NCBI RefSeq assembly: GCF_900143075.1
Contig: NZ_FRCY01000010.1
Location: 62,001-126,000 of the forward strand
DNA: 64,000 nt
Direction: 5' to 3'
Origin: Cyclobacterium lianum
Lineage (GTDB): Bacteria; Bacteroidota; Bacteroidia; Cytophagales; Cyclobacteriaceae
A model generated the notes under the pieces. The model had not been told where the DNA came from, made no database searches, and was given only the letters and a program-made list of their open reading frames with translations. The position numbers and the translations under genes were made by a program. Below are positions 1 to 9,394 of the stretch, piece after piece (position 1 is the first letter of the stretch; the number at the start of each line of letters is the position of its first letter).

Positions 1-7
1 TTGTGTT

Positions 8-1309
8 TCAATAGTTTTGATGGATAAAGTAAAGTACCTTTTGCAGCTCTTCTTTTTGCACATTGGAGCTGCCGGTATAATTGTTAAAAAAGGTACTGAA
101 GATCAGTGTTTTGCCTGATTTGGTAATCAGGTAGCCACTGAGCGCAGAACTCATGCTTAAGGTACCGGTTTTGGCATAAATATAGGCAGGCTCACCCGGA
201 TCGGCAGGATACCAGTTCCGTATGGTACCCGATTCCCCTCCTGCCGGGAAGTAAGCTTTAATCTTTTCCATGGGGATTTCAGCCTTTATCTTTTGGAGTA
301 GTTTTACCACGGACCGGGGAGTAAACATATTTTGCGGTGACAACCCCGATCCGTCTACCCATTGGGGTTCGTCGGGAAGGTCCTGCAGCAGGCTGTCTTT
401 GGCATAATTGATAGCGGCAGCCATGTCAATGGAATCAAAAAGGGCATCCGAAACCATTACCATCAGCTGTTCCGCCAGGAAGTTATCGCTGATCTTCATC
501 ATCTGGGCATAGATGGAATCCGCTTTTGCCGTGGGTAGTTTTTGGGGGCTGGCGAGGGGCTGTTTTTCGATCAGGGTAATTTGTCTTCCTACTGCTTCCT
601 GAAGCAGGTTTTTGGCCAGATGGGAGGAGGTAATAAAAGGTTTGTCCGTTTCAAAGGTCAAATCGGGTTCCTCAGGATTCAGGGCATAGAAGTAAATGTT
701 TTTTTCAATATTTCTGTGGATGGCATATTTTTCCGGAACCCTTTCGGTTTGCCGGGAAAGGGGCAAAAAGGTCGTGTTGGGATACGCTTTGGCGAGTGGA
801 TCCGACGCTTTCTTGGCATAACGCAGCACATTGCCATAGATCGGAAAACTGGAGCGTTCGGCAGCAAAATAGTAGGGGTACCAGTTCCAGGTCCAGCCTC
901 GTCCATACCGGGAAATCTGATCAAAATTATCCACCATATACAAATCCTCCGGCCGATTCCGTAAAAAGTCAATCACGGTGCTGTCCTTCAGGTCCGGATG
1001 CAGCAGGGAAGGGTCGCCGGTTCCCCAGAATAGCAGGGAGTCTCCTTTTTCCATGTAGTTTAGCCCATTGACCCGATCATCTCCCAGCAGCTTGTAGCTG
1101 GTATAGAAGGTAAAGATCTTGGTATTGGACGCCGGAATGAAATACTTTTTCTCATTCAGGCTGACCAGGGTTTTTTCCTTTACCGGGTCATAGAGCATAA
1201 AGCCCATATGCCCCTTTTCAAAGACATCGGAGTCATAGACGGATTTTTTTACTTTCTGGACGGTACAGGAACAGAAGAGGAGGAGAAATAGCCAGTAGAT
1301 TTGCTTCAT
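8..1309 (-). CDS. dacB: D-alanyl-D-alanine carboxypeptidase/endopeptidase, PBP4 (DacB, peptidase S13) family
   Basis: A 433-residue low-molecular-weight penicillin-binding protein that would trim or cut peptidoglycan stem peptides in the periplasm. All three penicillin-binding motifs are visible: SNTK at residues 61-64 (nucleophile Ser61), SDN at 274-276, and KTG at 380-382. The N-terminus is a short hydrophobic signal ending in FCSC near residues 12-15, so a lipoprotein is possible although the lipobox is not canonical. Family members usually have 450-500 residues with a large insert between the first two motifs, and the spacing here fits. The gene stands alone on the minus strand. Annotation is confident; membrane anchoring is inferred. 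Confidence 0.9.
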   Translation of the reverse strand: MKQIYWLFLLLFCSCTVQKVKKSVYDSDVFEKGHMGFMLYDPVKEKTLVSLNEKKYFIPASNTKIFTFYTSYKLLGDDRVNGLNYMEKGDSLLFWGTGDPSLLHPDLKDSTVIDFLRNRPEDLYMVDNFDQISRYGRGWTWNWYPYYFAAERSSFPIYGNVLRYAKKASDPLAKAYPNTTFLPLSRQTERVPEKYAIHRNIEKNIYFYALNPEEPDLTFETDKPFITSSHLAKNLLQEAVGRQITLIEKQPLASPQKLPTAKADSIYAQMMKISDNFLAEQLMVMVSDALFDSIDMAAAINYAKDSLLQDLPDEPQWVDGSGLSPQNMFTPRSVVKLLQKIKAEIPMEKIKAYFPAGGESGTIRNWYPADPGEPAYIYAKTGTLSMSSALSGYLITKSGKTLIFSTFFNNYTGSSNVQKEELQKVLYFIHQNY

Positions 1310-1700
1310 GGTTTAAATTTAACCTTGGTTAAGCAATAAAAAAGGGAATGGGTAAAAAATGTAGTTGTTTTTAATTCTAGCTTGAAATCGAAATGTTTTT
1401 ATCTTTATGGGTTTGGCATTTCTAAGGCCCAATGAAAAGTCCTTCACGGTCATTTCTAATGGCTTTTTTTAAGCCTTACACGTTTTCAACATCGAAAATA
1501 TAAAGACGAAGCTGCAAAATTCGAAAAGGGTGGAGAAAAGCTTGATGCCATTATTGGGATTAATCCTGCTTTTATTTTCCGCAATGATAAATTTATAAAT
1601 GGTGCATGATTTTCTGCTAATGCTTTCCAATTCAGTGCTTTAAATCGTGGAAAATGGTTATTTTTCCTCGAAAAAGTTGTTGAATGTAATTCCTGACTAC
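1310..1700. other. Intergenic region with a possible decayed coding remnant
   Basis: About 390 bases separate the divergent dacB and PQQ dehydrogenase genes. From about 1460 to 1615 the plus strand is open for roughly 50 codons without a start, then hits a TGA, and the same frame stays open to about 1698. The local translation (for example KDEAAKFEKGGEKLDAIIG) has protein-like composition but I do not recognise a family. It could be a dead gene fragment or chance. No clear promoter consensus was found. Confidence 0.3.
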
Positions 1701-3638
1701 ATGAAGTTAATCGTCTGCCTATTTATCTCCCTTTTCCTGACAGCGCCCGATGCTGTATTTGGGCAGGGAAATGACAGGGAATGGCCAGCCTATGGAGGGG
1801 ATCCGGGTGGCATGCGACATGCAGCCCTGTCCCAGATTAGCCCTGAAAATGTCAATCGGCTGAAAGTGGCCTGGACCTACCGTACCGGGGAATTGGAATA
1901 TTACCGGAACAATGATGCGGCAGAAAAAGCCGCTTTTGAAGCCACACCATTAATGGTGGAGGGGGTTTTGTATCTGAGTACCCCCAGTAATAGAGTCATC
2001 GCGCTGGATGCTGCAACCGGTGCCGAAAAGTGGACCTTCGATCCCGGAGTGAACCTGCAAGCCGATTATTCAGAAATCACTTCCCGGGGTGTATCCACCT
2101 GGCCGGGACCAGATGTGACAAGGAAAGATTTGGAACGGAGAATCTACCTGGCCACCATCGATGGCCGGTTGATTGCCATATCGGCCGCCACCGGCAAACC
2201 TATTTCCGAGTTCGGCAAAAATGGCACCGTTGACCTGCGAAAGGGCATTGGCCCTATCAGTGTCACCTCACCTCCGGCAATCATTGGGAACACCCTTATC
2301 ACCGGATCTTCCATGGGGGATAACCAGCGATTGGATTATGAAAGGGGAGTAGTAAGGGCCTTTGATGTGTTGACAGGAGAGCTGAAATGGAGCTGGGACC
2401 CTATACCCCGTAAGACGGGAGATCCGGCAAAGGCTACCTGGAAAGGTAAAAAAGCGGCACAGACCGGGGCTGCCAATGCCTGGTCCATTCTTTCGGTTGA
2501 TCCTGATAGGGATCTGGTGTTTATCCCCACCACCAGTCCCAGTCCGGATTATTACGGGGGAGAACGCATTGGTAAGAACGAATATGCCAATTCAATCGTA
2601 GCTCTCCGTGCCAGTACCGGTGAGTTGGTTTGGCATTTCCAGACTGTTCACCACGATCTCTGGGATTACGACAACGCTGCCCAACCGGCTTTACTATCGG
2701 TGGAGCAGGATGGTGTTGAGGTTCCGGCAGTGGCGGTCGGTACCAAGATGGGACATATTTTCCTCTTGCATAGGGAGACCGGAAAATCCTTGTTTCCTGT
2801 AGAGGAACGGCCCGTTCCCGCAAGCAAGGTTCCCGGAGAACAAGCGTATCCTACCCAGCCCTTTCCGGTGCTGCCCCTTCCGGTAGGCCCGCAGGGCATT
2901 GGTATAGCGGATGCATGGGGCGTAACGGAAGCAGAGCGGAAACGTGCGGAAGAGCGAATTGCATCCCTATATAGTGAAGGTCCGTTTAGCCCACCCAGCC
3001 TTCAAGGCACGATGGTGGCCCCTTCCAATGCCGGTGGTGTACATTGGGGAGGGGTTTCCTACGATCCTCAACGACACCTATTGATCACCAACATCAACCG
3101 CCTGGCAGCCGTTATCCGGCTGATCCCCCGGGAAAAACTGAAGGAAGAAGAAAATAAAAACGAAGCCCTCTTGCGGGCAGAAACGGGACTTCAGGAGGGC
3201 ACCCCCTATGTGCTGAAACGAGATTACCTGTTTACAAGAAATGAGCAAGGATTGAAAATGCAGACAAAGCCGCCCTGGGGAACCTTGCTGGCGATAGACA
3301 TGAATTCGGGTAAACTCAAATGGGAAGTGCCGCTGGGTTTTATGTACGACCCCGAAACCTATCCCGATGCCGTCAATTGGGGCTCCATTAATTTTGGAGG
3401 GGCCCTGACCACGGCTAGCGGGCTTACCTTTGTGGCCGCCTCACTGGATGGTTTTTTCAGGGCCTTTGATACAGAGACGGGAGAACTGCTCTGGCAACAT
3501 CAGCTTCCTGCAGGTGGCCAAGCCACGCCCATGTCTTACCAAATGGCTGGAAAACAATATGTGGTAATCTCAGCCGGAGGGCATGGCAAGCTTGGTAGTC
3601 GTTTGGGCGATTACGTAGTGGCATACGCTTTGGAGTAG
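1701..3638 (+). CDS. PQQ-dependent (quinoprotein) dehydrogenase, glucose/alcohol dehydrogenase-like beta-propeller
   Basis: A 645-residue exported eight-bladed quinoprotein. The mature N-terminus begins with a block typical of the family (WPAYGGDPGG, then the SQISPENVNRLKVAW stretch), and repeated blade motifs such as GAEKWTFDPG, TGELKWSW, TGELVWHFQ and GKLKWEVPLG follow. A hydrophobic signal peptide starts at the internal ATG at 1701, which is why I prefer it to the ATG at 1647. No CxxCH heme motif is present, so electrons must leave through a separate carrier or the quinone pool. Substrate is a sugar or alcohol and cannot be fixed from sequence. No PQQ synthesis genes occur in this window. 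It is not in an operon with its neighbours. Confidence 0.85.
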   Translation: MKLIVCLFISLFLTAPDAVFGQGNDREWPAYGGDPGGMRHAALSQISPENVNRLKVAWTYRTGELEYYRNNDAAEKAAFEATPLMVEGVLYLSTPSNRVIALDAATGAEKWTFDPGVNLQADYSEITSRGVSTWPGPDVTRKDLERRIYLATIDGRLIAISAATGKPISEFGKNGTVDLRKGIGPISVTSPPAIIGNTLITGSSMGDNQRLDYERGVVRAFDVLTGELKWSWDPIPRKTGDPAKATWKGKKAAQTGAANAWSILSVDPDRDLVFIPTTSPSPDYYGGERIGKNEYANSIVALRASTGELVWHFQTVHHDLWDYDNAAQPALLSVEQDGVEVPAVAVGTKMGHIFLLHRETGKSLFPVEERPVPASKVPGEQAYPTQPFPVLPLPVGPQGIGIADAWGVTEAERKRAEERIASLYSEGPFSPPSLQGTMVAPSNAGGVHWGGVSYDPQRHLLITNINRLAAVIRLIPREKLKEEENKNEALLRAETGLQEGTPYVLKRDYLFTRNEQGLKMQTKPPWGTLLAIDMNSGKLKWEVPLGFMYDPETYPDAVNWGSINFGGALTTASGLTFVAASLDGFFRAFDTETGELLWQHQLPAGGQATPMSYQMAGKQYVVISAGGHGKLGSRLGDYVVAYALE

Positions 3639-3712
3639 GCGGTTTAGCGTGTAGGGTTAATCACACTTACTAGTAAGAATAATATGGTCTTTGTTTACGG
3701 CAATCGTTTGGC

Positions 3713-3792
3713 CATTACAAATGGCCCGTTGGCAAGCATTTTCTGTTTGCAGGCTCGGAAATACAAGGGAGAAGTTACAAACTTCGCCCAGC
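3713..3792 (+). repeat. Structured 80-nt interspersed repeat, copy 3
   Basis: By hand this aligns without any gap to the copy at 19940-20019 (about 56 of 80 bases identical). Hairpin 1 is GGCCATT/AATGGCC (3710-3716 with 3720-3726). Hairpin 2 is GGGAGAAGT/ACTTCGCCC (3767-3775 with 3781-3789), with one mismatch. Relative to the 19940 copy the outer pair of hairpin 1 changed from A-T to G-C on both sides, so pairing is kept. Confidence 0.65.
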
Positions 3793-3895
3793 CTACTCAT
3801 CTTTTAGCCTATGCTTCTCCCAGCTTACGTGTCCACTGGCCATTCATTTCCGTCAGCGAACCCTTTGCCAGGCGTACACAGATGAAAAAACATAA

Positions 3896-3923
3896 AAGTC
3901 TCCCCCAAAATTGCAGGAGACTT
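3896..3923 (-). terminator. Rho-independent terminator of the susCD operon
   Basis: On the minus strand the stem AAGTCTCC/GGAGACTT is followed by TTTTATG and a further T-rich stretch, about 30 bases after the susD stop codon. Confidence 0.7.
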
Positions 3924-3952
3924 GAATAAGATATAAGAAGCAGGTTTATGGC

Positions 3953-5350
3953 TTACTCATCCCACCAGATCCTGTCCAGCAGGCTTACCTCTGGCACATT
4001 CTGACCGTTTCTGCTCACTTCATTGTCCGGATAAGGCAATCTGCGAATAAACTGATTGTTTAAGTCCGTATTGAGGTTGGCCGGCAAGGTCATGTCCTTG
4101 TAGCCATAATCGAACCTGCGGGCATCGTTCCAGGTTTCAGGATGCAGGAATAGGGCCACCCATTTTTCTTTCATGATATCATCCAGAGTCAGGGAGCCTG
4201 CTCCCATGCTTACACCTGGGTCGGATAAATAAGCTTCCTTTTCACCCTCAGGTACTTCCAGCATGTCCATATGGGCTTCAATACCTGCCAAATAGGCCGC
4301 ATAGGCCCGGTTGGGATCGCTGTTCAGCGCCGCTTCCGCCTCAATAAACTTTTGCTCTGCAAAGGTGGCGATCAAAAGAGGGGAAAGCTCTGAGGTGTAA
4401 TACTGACCGGGTATCAAAGTAGAACGGGCTCCTTGTTCCGGGGCATTTCCCCGGCCCGCACCATTGGGCACACCGATAAATTCGCCATCATCTGTGGTTC
4501 CAATCATCAGTGGCAGTCTGGGATCGACAGCAGGGTAGGAAGTACCATCCAAAGCCTCAATAAATTGGGTGGAGATCCATCCTCCCAGAAGCAGGTTTTC
4601 ATTGTTGATGGCGACTTGTGCCCAGGGATTAAAGCGCTGCTCGAAAAATTCTACATAGGCATCGTCTTCATTACCTTCAAAACCGTTGTCTATGGCAGAA
4701 AGCAATTCATTGGCACTGGCGTCTGGCGTATGCAACATGAATCTGGCTTTGAGCATATTACCGAATTTTATCCAGCTGTCTACATCTCCCTGAAAGATAA
4801 AATCATCATCGCCGATGGAAATGGCTGTAGTTCCGGCCAGGTTTTGAATACCCTGGTCGAGCAGGCTTAAAACTTCCGCATAGAGTTGTTCGTCGTCATC
4901 ATAAGCAGGTGTAACGGCACTGAAGTCAAAACCCTCAGAATAGGGCACATCCCCAAATATATCCACCGTCATTCCCAGGTTCAGGGCCATCAAAATCTGA
5001 CCGGCACCCAGGTAATGGCCGGCGTCCGATTCCTCTGCTTTACTGATCAAATCGGTCAGATCGGTCATGACATTGTACAGGTTAAACCAGGTGCCGCTGT
5101 AGTTAAGTGGCTCCATGACATCTGAGGCACTGGCAGGATTGGGGGAGGCCAGGTACTGTACATAGTTTGAGGTGATGCTTCCGATACGTTGTACATTCAA
5201 TGCCGTTTCATAAGTGGCATTGGTCATTAATCCCGTAATTGGCGCATCCTGGGGATTATTGGGATTTTCGTTCACATCGAGGAAATCCTCACAGGAAGAA
5301 GCACCCAGTAGCAGTAAAAGACCAAATATTCGGTTATATATCGATTTCAT
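3953..5350 (-). CDS. SusD/RagB-like nutrient-binding outer-membrane lipoprotein (SusD-like_2 type)
   Basis: A 465-residue surface lipoprotein that would act as the lid of the SusC partner encoded just upstream. The signal peptide ends in the lipobox GASSC with Cys20, followed by EDFLD, an acidic stretch typical of Bacteroidota surface lipoproteins. The family start motif FLDVNENPNNPQ and the later DIFGDVPYSEGF segment match the SusD-like_2 group rather than starch-type SusD. The C-terminal part carries KWVALFLHPETWNDARR, a common closing block of this group. It lies 12 bases after the susC stop, so the two are co-transcribed. Ligand is unknown because no hydrolase or regulator sits beside it. 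Confidence 0.9.
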   Translation of the reverse strand: MKSIYNRIFGLLLLLGASSCEDFLDVNENPNNPQDAPITGLMTNATYETALNVQRIGSITSNYVQYLASPNPASASDVMEPLNYSGTWFNLYNVMTDLTDLISKAEESDAGHYLGAGQILMALNLGMTVDIFGDVPYSEGFDFSAVTPAYDDDEQLYAEVLSLLDQGIQNLAGTTAISIGDDDFIFQGDVDSWIKFGNMLKARFMLHTPDASANELLSAIDNGFEGNEDDAYVEFFEQRFNPWAQVAINNENLLLGGWISTQFIEALDGTSYPAVDPRLPLMIGTTDDGEFIGVPNGAGRGNAPEQGARSTLIPGQYYTSELSPLLIATFAEQKFIEAEAALNSDPNRAYAAYLAGIEAHMDMLEVPEGEKEAYLSDPGVSMGAGSLTLDDIMKEKWVALFLHPETWNDARRFDYGYKDMTLPANLNTDLNNQFIRRLPYPDNEVSRNGQNVPEVSLLDRIWWDE

Positions 5351-5362
5351 AATGGCTGAAAA

Positions 5363-8300
5363 TTAAAGTCCAAGATTCAAATTAAAGAATACGCTCTGTA
5401 CTCCTGGAAAGCCAAGGCCGGTAAAGCCTATCGCATTGCCTCCGGCTCCGGCAGAAAAAGATTCCGGATCAAAGCCGTCCCAGGGAGTATACAGAATGAT
5501 GTTATTGGCGGCTACAGATACCCTGGCGGATCGGAATGGCGTACTTCCTAAAATAGCAGGGTTTAGATTATAAGCCAAAGTCAGGTTTCTCAACTTGATG
5601 AAGCTGGCATCTGATACAAAGTTCTCGCTGGTGGTCCTGTAATGGTTTCTCCAGTAGCCGGCACCATAATCCACCCCGTCAGGTCCAACGCCCTGCCCGA
5701 GCCATACTTCCTGGGTATTGGGCGAGCCGTCGGCCAATACGCCTTCAAATACCCTGAAATCTTCCCGGGCTTCGGTGAATTCATTCTTCCCAAAAGCGGA
5801 GAGGAAATTGTTAAACTGGTTGTATTGCTCCACTCCTGTACGGAAATCTACCAAAAACGAAAGCTCAAAACCTTTGTAGGTAAAATCATTTCGTATACCT
5901 CCGATCCATTTCGGTACGGCATTTCCCAGCACCAATTGGGTGCCGGTTCGCACAGGGAAACCATTGGCACCTATAATAACCGGCAGACTTCGGTCCAGAA
6001 ACAGGTTGTCCGGATCGGATCCAAACCTTTGGTAAGAACTACCGAAAATATTACCGTATGCTTCTCCTTCAATCAGCTTCATGGTAACGGTGGAACCCAC
6101 ATAGCCAAACTGACTGCCGACCACAATCTCATCAATTCCCTCTCTGATGGATTTGATTTCGTTGTTGTTGATCGACAGGTTGGCACTGATGTTCCAGGAA
6201 AAATCTCCTGTTTGTACGGGAGTACCACCCAGTATAAATTCAAATCCACTGTTTTCTATTTCTCCTGCATTGGTAATGTAGGAGGAGTAGCCTGTGGCAT
6301 CGGAAATCGGAACCGGAATGATCTGGTCCCTGGCGTTAGATTTGTAATAGGTGACATCAAAATTGGCCCTATTGTCCAGGAAGGCTGTCTGCAGGCCAAA
6401 TTCCAGAGAGGTGGTTTGTTCCGGTCTCAGGTTGGGGTCTCCAAATACGGAATTCCTGGTAAAGCCTACCTGGCCGTTAAGGGGGAAAATGTCAGGGGAG
6501 GCATAGGTCGCACCAAGTATATGCGGATCGGTATCCTTACCTACCTGCGCCCAGGAGGCTCTCAACTTACCAAATGTAACCCATGATGGAAGGGTCAGGT
6601 TTTCACTGAAGACATAGCCCAGGTTTACAGAAGGATAAAAGAAGGAGTTGTTATCCTTGGGTAGGGTGGAGGAAATGTCATTCCTTCCGGTGATATTCAG
6701 AAATAGGTAATTTTTATAATCCACCATCAGGTCACCATAAAAGCCTACCAGCCTTCTTAATCGTTTCCGTTGACTGGCAAAAATCTGGGTGGTATTGTTG
6801 AGGTTATAAAACTCAGGGATCACAAAATTTTCTCCTCTGGCAGTAACTTCGTCAAATCGCCTTTCAAAAATATCATTTCCCAACCTCAAGCTGGTATTCC
6901 AATCGGAATTGAATTGCTTCTTCAGGGTAATAAAAAAGTTGGACGTAAGGTCTCTGCTGTTGATCCGTGTCTCTTCCAAAAGGCCGGTAGAGCTCAAAGC
7001 CACTTCTCCGTCTATTCCCTTTGGTCCCGGGGTGATTTCCGTACGGGTATCGCTGTAGAAATCATTTCCCAGCCGGTAGGAGAATGACAGCCAGTCGGTA
7101 GGGTTGTAATTCAGGTTAATATTACCGATGATCCGGTTAACATCATCTTCATAGGTAGCAAAACGGGCGTCGTAGATAGGGTTGGTATTGCTGTAGGTAC
7201 GCATGGTACCATCCTCGTTGATGTAATCCCTCACATCGGTAGTCTCTGACCAATACATCATCCGCTCCATAAAGCGGTCATGGGGCACGCGGTTTCCTCC
7301 AGTATTTGAGAAATTGATGGAGCCGGAGAAGTCAAATTTTTCGTTGGCCTTTACAGAACCCGATAACTTGGCCGTGGTTCGGTCCCAGGTAGAGAAGGGG
7401 ATAATCCCTTCCTGGGTGAGGCTACCGATAGAGCCATAGAAGGTGGCTTTCTCATTTCCTCCGGAGATACTTACGCTGTTGTCAATCTGCACTCCGGTGT
7501 TAAACGCCCTGTTCCAGTTGTCCTGATAGCGGTGATCCGGTACCGTCTGCTGTACTTCAGCAATGGGCGCCCCCCAGGAAGGCCAGAAACTGCTGGGATC
7601 GTATTCTCCGCTAAATCCCTGGCCATATTCGTCCTGCAACTTCGGCAGACGATTGAGCGCTTCAAAGCCCACGGATCCATTGTAATTGACCCTGATCTGT
7701 CCTTCTTTCCCCTTTTTGGTGGTAATGATAACGGCACCATTCGCCGCACGTACACCGTAGAGCGCTGTGGCCGCAGCTCCTTTTAGTACCGACATGGACT
7801 CAATATCATTCGGGTTGACATCAGCCATCCGGTTGGATAGGCCCCTGGGAGTGCCTGAGGATTCAATGGTGGAGTTGTCCACAGGGACACCATCCACCAC
7901 AAAGAGCGGCTGGTTATCCGCACCAGGATCCAGGGAGTTAATGCCTCTGATGATGATGCGGGCAGATTGGCCCGGAGCACCTCCCGAATTGGTGACCTGT
8001 ACACCAGCTACCTGGCCTTGCAGTGCATTGACCAGGTTGGGCTGTTTCATTTTGGTGATCGCTTCCGAATCTATGCTCTGGGCTGCATATCCCAGTGATT
8101 TTTTCTCCTGGGAAATGCCGAATGCAGTGACGATAAATTCATCCAGATCCCCGGCTTCCGGACTTAAGGCTACATTGAGGGTCTGATTGTTACCAACCTG
8201 CCGGGATTGGGAAGCAAAACCTATGAAGGAATACACCAGAACCGCATCGGGCCCCGGAACATCGATGGAGTAATTTCCGTCGATGTCCGACACTGTCCCG

Positions 8301-8458
8301 GTGCTGGTTCCCTCAATCACGATACTGACCCCGGGGAGAATTTCTCCATCCTCTGTGGAGGTCACTTTTCCACTAACGCTCCTTTGCTGGGCCATTAAGG
8401 GCAGCTGAAGCAAAAGCAAGCTGATTAGCACTAAACAAAAGGTAAAATGTTTACTCAT
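5363..8458 (-). CDS. SusC/RagA family TonB-linked outer-membrane transporter
   Basis: A TonB-dependent transporter of 1031 residues. After a signal peptide ending near LMAQQ comes a CarboxypepD_reg-like domain (GKVTSTEDGEILPGVSIVI), then the plug with the SusC-specific segments QGQVAGVQVTNSGGAPGQSA and RGINSLDPGADNQPLFVVDG, then the beta-barrel. I chose the ATG at 8458 because the signal peptide starts there; an upstream ATG at 8551 would add 31 residues with no function. It forms an operon with the SusD gene at 3953. The substrate is unknown. A TAAGTTTG box on the minus strand (8489-8482) could be its -7 element. Confidence 0.93.
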   Translation of the reverse strand: MSKHFTFCLVLISLLLLQLPLMAQQRSVSGKVTSTEDGEILPGVSIVIEGTSTGTVSDIDGNYSIDVPGPDAVLVYSFIGFASQSRQVGNNQTLNVALSPEAGDLDEFIVTAFGISQEKKSLGYAAQSIDSEAITKMKQPNLVNALQGQVAGVQVTNSGGAPGQSARIIIRGINSLDPGADNQPLFVVDGVPVDNSTIESSGTPRGLSNRMADVNPNDIESMSVLKGAAATALYGVRAANGAVIITTKKGKEGQIRVNYNGSVGFEALNRLPKLQDEYGQGFSGEYDPSSFWPSWGAPIAEVQQTVPDHRYQDNWNRAFNTGVQIDNSVSISGGNEKATFYGSIGSLTQEGIIPFSTWDRTTAKLSGSVKANEKFDFSGSINFSNTGGNRVPHDRFMERMMYWSETTDVRDYINEDGTMRTYSNTNPIYDARFATYEDDVNRIIGNINLNYNPTDWLSFSYRLGNDFYSDTRTEITPGPKGIDGEVALSSTGLLEETRINSRDLTSNFFITLKKQFNSDWNTSLRLGNDIFERRFDEVTARGENFVIPEFYNLNNTTQIFASQRKRLRRLVGFYGDLMVDYKNYLFLNITGRNDISSTLPKDNNSFFYPSVNLGYVFSENLTLPSWVTFGKLRASWAQVGKDTDPHILGATYASPDIFPLNGQVGFTRNSVFGDPNLRPEQTTSLEFGLQTAFLDNRANFDVTYYKSNARDQIIPVPISDATGYSSYITNAGEIENSGFEFILGGTPVQTGDFSWNISANLSINNNEIKSIREGIDEIVVGSQFGYVGSTVTMKLIEGEAYGNIFGSSYQRFGSDPDNLFLDRSLPVIIGANGFPVRTGTQLVLGNAVPKWIGGIRNDFTYKGFELSFLVDFRTGVEQYNQFNNFLSAFGKNEFTEAREDFRVFEGVLADGSPNTQEVWLGQGVGPDGVDYGAGYWRNHYRTTSENFVSDASFIKLRNLTLAYNLNPAILGSTPFRSARVSVAANNIILYTPWDGFDPESFSAGAGGNAIGFTGLGFPGVQSVFFNLNLGL

Positions 8459-8905
8459 GTGAATTTGATTTAATAGTTGGGCAAACTTAATTATGGATTC
8501 GTTAATATTAGGCCAGTTTTGATGAAAATTGTGAGAAAAACGCTTAGTCAAGCTGCTTTTTTAATGACTAATCAGCCTTTTTAAACTTTAGTATCTTTTT
8601 TTGGTTTAAAATTTTCAGGAATTAATAAATTAAGTTAAACATAAAAAAAACAAATTGATCCAGAAACGGATAAATATTTTTGAATTTTTTCCGGTCTTTC
8701 ACCAAAGGAAAAAGTAAAAAATCAAATTTTATGTGTAGATTCTGCATTCATGTTGATGCGTGAAAGGACCAATCAGCGATAACATTGAGGCAGTCTTCCG
8801 TAAACCATTCAAAAATAACATTAAAAGGCATGATTGATGATGCGGGATTCTCCCGATGTGGGATCGGGAAAAGCATCTGACCGATAAAAGTCCAATTACC
8901 TACAG
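8459..8905. other. Divergent intergenic region between susC and cdd
   Basis: This 447-base AT-rich spacer must carry the promoters of the susC operon (minus) and the cdd operon (plus). I see a plausible minus-strand -7 box, TAAGTTTG at 8489-8482, without a good TTTG partner. Near cdd there is a nested hairpin at 8839-8877. The rest, 8500-8830, shows nothing recognisable. Confidence 0.5.
8839..8877 (+). promoter_or_regulatory. Nested hairpin in the leader of the cdd operon
   Basis: An inner perfect stem TCCCGAT/ATCGGGA (8851-8857 with 8863-8869) sits inside an outer stem GATGC/GCATC (8839-8843 with 8873-8877). It ends 28 bases before the cdd start codon. No T-run follows, so it is not an obvious terminator; a role in RNA stability or translation control is only a guess. 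Confidence 0.35.
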
Positions 8906-9394
8906 ATGAAAGAGAATCAAAAGATCACTTTTACCCAAACCTTATCGGTTATTCCCCTTACTGAACTGGATGCGATCCGCAGCGAGCTGATAGCCGGGGC
9001 AAAAAAGGCAAGCGGCAAGGCTTATGCTCCCTACTCCAATTTCCGCGTAGGAGCTGCGGTAATACTGGAGGATGGACAAATCTTCACGGCCAACAACCAG
9101 GAAAACATCTGTTTTCCAGTGGGGGTATGCGCAGAGCGGATCCTGCTGGGGTACACCCATGCCAATCAGCCCGATTTGAGACCGGCGATTCTGGCCATCG
9201 TGGCCCAAAAGTCCGACAACAGCGGATTTGCCACGGTCAGCCCCTGCGGCCTCTGCAGGCAGAGCATCAGTGAGTATGAAATGAAATTCAAACATCCCAT
9301 TGAGATACTGATGTACCGGCCAGATGGTACGGTACTTCAGGCCAACGGGATTGATGCCTTACTTCCTTTCAAATTTGAAGACCTCAATCAGTAA
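8906..9394 (+). CDS. cdd: Cytidine deaminase
   Basis: A 162-residue zinc hydrolase that deaminates cytidine and deoxycytidine to uridine forms for pyrimidine salvage in the cytoplasm. The catalytic block is CAE at residues 75-77 (Cys zinc ligand and proton-shuttle Glu77), and the second zinc motif is PCGLC at 113-117, followed by RQ. The start of the domain, YAPYSNFRVGAAV, is the classical substrate loop. It is somewhat longer than the roughly 135-residue tetrameric enzymes because of an N-terminal extension. The stop codon overlaps the next start by one base (TAATG), so it is translationally linked to the hydrolase that follows. Confidence 0.95.
   Translation: MKENQKITFTQTLSVIPLTELDAIRSELIAGAKKASGKAYAPYSNFRVGAAVILEDGQIFTANNQENICFPVGVCAERILLGYTHANQPDLRPAILAIVAQKSDNSGFATVSPCGLCRQSISEYEMKFKHPIEILMYRPDGTVLQANGIDALLPFKFEDLNQ

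Larger units (their letters stand above)
3639..3952. other. Intergenic region holding repeat copy 3 and a minus-strand terminator
   Basis: The 314 bases between the convergent PQQ dehydrogenase and susD genes hold a third, more diverged copy of the 80-nt structured repeat described at 17541 and 19940, and the terminator of the susCD operon. The 81-codon plus-strand reading frame here (3684-3929) runs through both and is not a convincing gene. Confidence 0.6.

Noticed and set aside
542-1071. Plus-strand open frames inside dacB
   Set aside because: They are shadows of the penicillin-binding protein gene, which has all three family motifs.
3684-3929. 81-codon plus-strand gene after the PQQ dehydrogenase
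   Set aside because: It runs through the structured repeat and a terminator and has no domain.
5642-6586. 314-codon plus-strand frame inside susC
   Set aside because: Antisense shadow of a clear SusC gene; no domain features.
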